Of a stretch of 5,926 bases of DNA, positions 5,104 through 5,926 are shown piece by piece (the first letter of the stretch is position 1; each line of letters opens with the position of its first letter). The stretch spans positions 1 through 5,926 of the forward strand of contig JAUWLO010000126.1 in assembly GCA_030613605.1 (NCBI GenBank), read 5' to 3'. The position numbers and the translations under genes were made by a program. The notes below the pieces were generated by a model. The model was not told the origin of the DNA and did not search any database. It saw only the letters and a list, made by a program, of their open reading frames with translations. Origin of the DNA: Gammaproteobacteria bacterium. GTDB lineage: Bacteria > Pseudomonadota > Gammaproteobacteria > SZUA-152.

Positions 5104-5926
5104 TCGGCGCTTTCCTCGACGGGAGGCCGGCCCAGCACCATGGACATGACGGCCATGCGCACCGCAATACCATTGGTGACCTGTTCCAGAATGACAGATT
5201 GCGGACCATCGGCAACTTCGGAGGCAATCTCTACACCGCGATTGATTGGGCCGGGGTGCATGACAATGGCATCCGGTTTAGCGAGCTTGAGTTTTTCTTC
5301 GGTCAGGCCGAATGTTTGAAAGTATTCCTGTTCGCTGGGCAGCAAGGCACCGGTCATACGTTCTTTCTGCAGCCGTAGCATGATGACGACATCTGCGTTG
5401 CGTAAACCTTCTTCCATATCGTGGAATACATGGACCCCCAGACTTTCAACCTGGTCTGGAATGAGTGTCTTGGGAGCAACCACTCGTAATTCTGAAACTC
5501 CCAGGGTTGTGAGCGCATGAATTTGCGAGCGCGCCACGCGTGAATGCATGATGTCGCCAACAATGGTGACGGTGAGTGGAGCAAATTCTTTTTTGTGGCG
5601 GCGAATGGTGAACATGTCCAGTAGCACCTGAGTTGGATGCGCGTGCCGACCATCACCGGCATTGATAACGCTAATATGCGGGGCTACGTGTTGAGCGATT
5701 AAATGTGCGGCACCGCTGTCGCCGTGTCTAACCACAAACATGTCGCATTGCATGGCTTCAAGGTTGCGCAACATATCCAGCAGACTCTCACCTTTTACTG
5801 TGGCGGAGGTATTCACATTGATTTTGAGCACGTCCGCCGAGAGTCGTTTAGCAGCCAGTTCGAAAGTGGTTAAGGTTCGGGTGCTGGGTTCAAAAAATAA
5901 ATTTACAATGGTTTTGCCGCGTAACA
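5100..5926 (-). CDS. pyrB: Aspartate carbamoyltransferase catalytic chain, 5' end beyond window
   Basis: PyrB joins carbamoyl phosphate and L-aspartate to form N-carbamoyl-L-aspartate, the first committed step of pyrimidine synthesis. The 274 visible residues begin at LRGKTIVNLFFEPSTRT, so roughly 45-60 N-terminal residues lie past the right edge. The GTG at 5831 is an internal valine codon, not the start. Seen in order are the carbamoyl-phosphate motif STRT, the KGES loop, GDGRHAHPTQ, GDIMHSRVARS, MLRLQKERM, and HPGPINRGVEI, which contacts aspartate. The residue after STRT is Leu (codon 5871-5873), where related enzymes I recall have Arg. The sequence most resembles Pseudomonas-type chains that work in a complex with an inactive dihydroorotase, and the next gene encodes one. 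Any pyrR or leader control would be upstream and out of view. Confidence 0.96.
   Translation of the reverse strand, partial: LRGKTIVNLFFEPSTRTLTTFELAAKRLSADVLKINVNTSATVKGESLLDMLRNLEAMQCDMFVVRHGDSGAAHLIAQHVAPHISVINAGDGRHAHPTQVLLDMFTIRRHKKEFAPLTVTIVGDIMHSRVARSQIHALTTLGVSELRVVAPKTLIPDQVESLGVHVFHDMEEGLRNADVVIMLRLQKERMTGALLPSEQEYFQTFGLTEEKLKLAKPDAIVMHPGPINRGVEIASEVADGPQSVILEQVTNGIAVRMAVMSMVLGRPPVEESAE
5113..5117 (-). promoter_or_regulatory. Ribosome binding site of pyrC inside the end of pyrB
   Basis: GAGGA on the minus strand lies 9 bases before ATG 5103, within the last codons of pyrB. With the ATGA overlap at 5100-5103 it supports this start and coupled translation of the two partner subunits. 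Confidence 0.7.

Noticed and set aside
5100..5831. pyrB starting at GTG 5831
   Set aside because: The same frame continues to the window edge with conserved PyrB residues, including the STRT substrate-binding motif, so the GTG is an internal valine codon.

Overview
This window looks like chromosomal DNA from a non-enteric gammaproteobacterium. The evidence is a periplasmic nitrate reductase gene (napB), a Pseudomonas-like pyrB plus inactive-dihydroorotase pair overlapping by four bases, an NfsB-type nitroreductase very close to the E. coli protein, and a short palindromic repeat of a kind scattered through many proteobacterial genomes. The lineage is inferred from remembered family features; no search was run.

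Layout from left to right. At 40-537 (+) is napB, a secreted di-haem cytochrome, probably the last gene of a nap cluster that starts outside the window. A short palindrome (563-583) separates it from a convergent gene at 609-1040 (-) for a small HxGH cytidylyltransferase. A 121-bp gap divides that gene from a divergent one at 1162-1818 (+) for a membrane CDP-alcohol phosphatidyltransferase. These two could supply successive steps of a CDP-alcohol route to a phospholipid or related polar lipid. A convergent NfsB-type flavin nitroreductase gene follows at 1887-2543 (-).

The right half is a pyrimidine-synthesis cluster read right to left. It holds pyrB (aspartate carbamoyltransferase catalytic chain, 5' end cut by the window edge), then a pyrC-like gene overlapping pyrB by ATGA, then a 133-bp inverted-repeat element, then a pyrK-like gene for the dihydroorotate dehydrogenase electron-transfer subunit. 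The pyrC product has lost several metal ligands of dihydroorotase, so it probably acts as a structural partner of PyrB, and a genuine dihydroorotase should be encoded elsewhere.

The most unusual point is pyrK. Its reading frame is continuous and well conserved over 297 codons but carries one in-frame TAG at codon 217. This cuts off the pyridine-nucleotide CGP motif and the whole [2Fe-2S] cysteine cluster. It may be a young pseudogene, a suppressed amber codon or a sequence error. The inverted-repeat element just upstream separates pyrK from pyrBC and may have weakened its expression first. No CRISPR array, tRNA, rRNA, transposase gene or prophage gene was seen, and I found no convincing new defence or mobile system.
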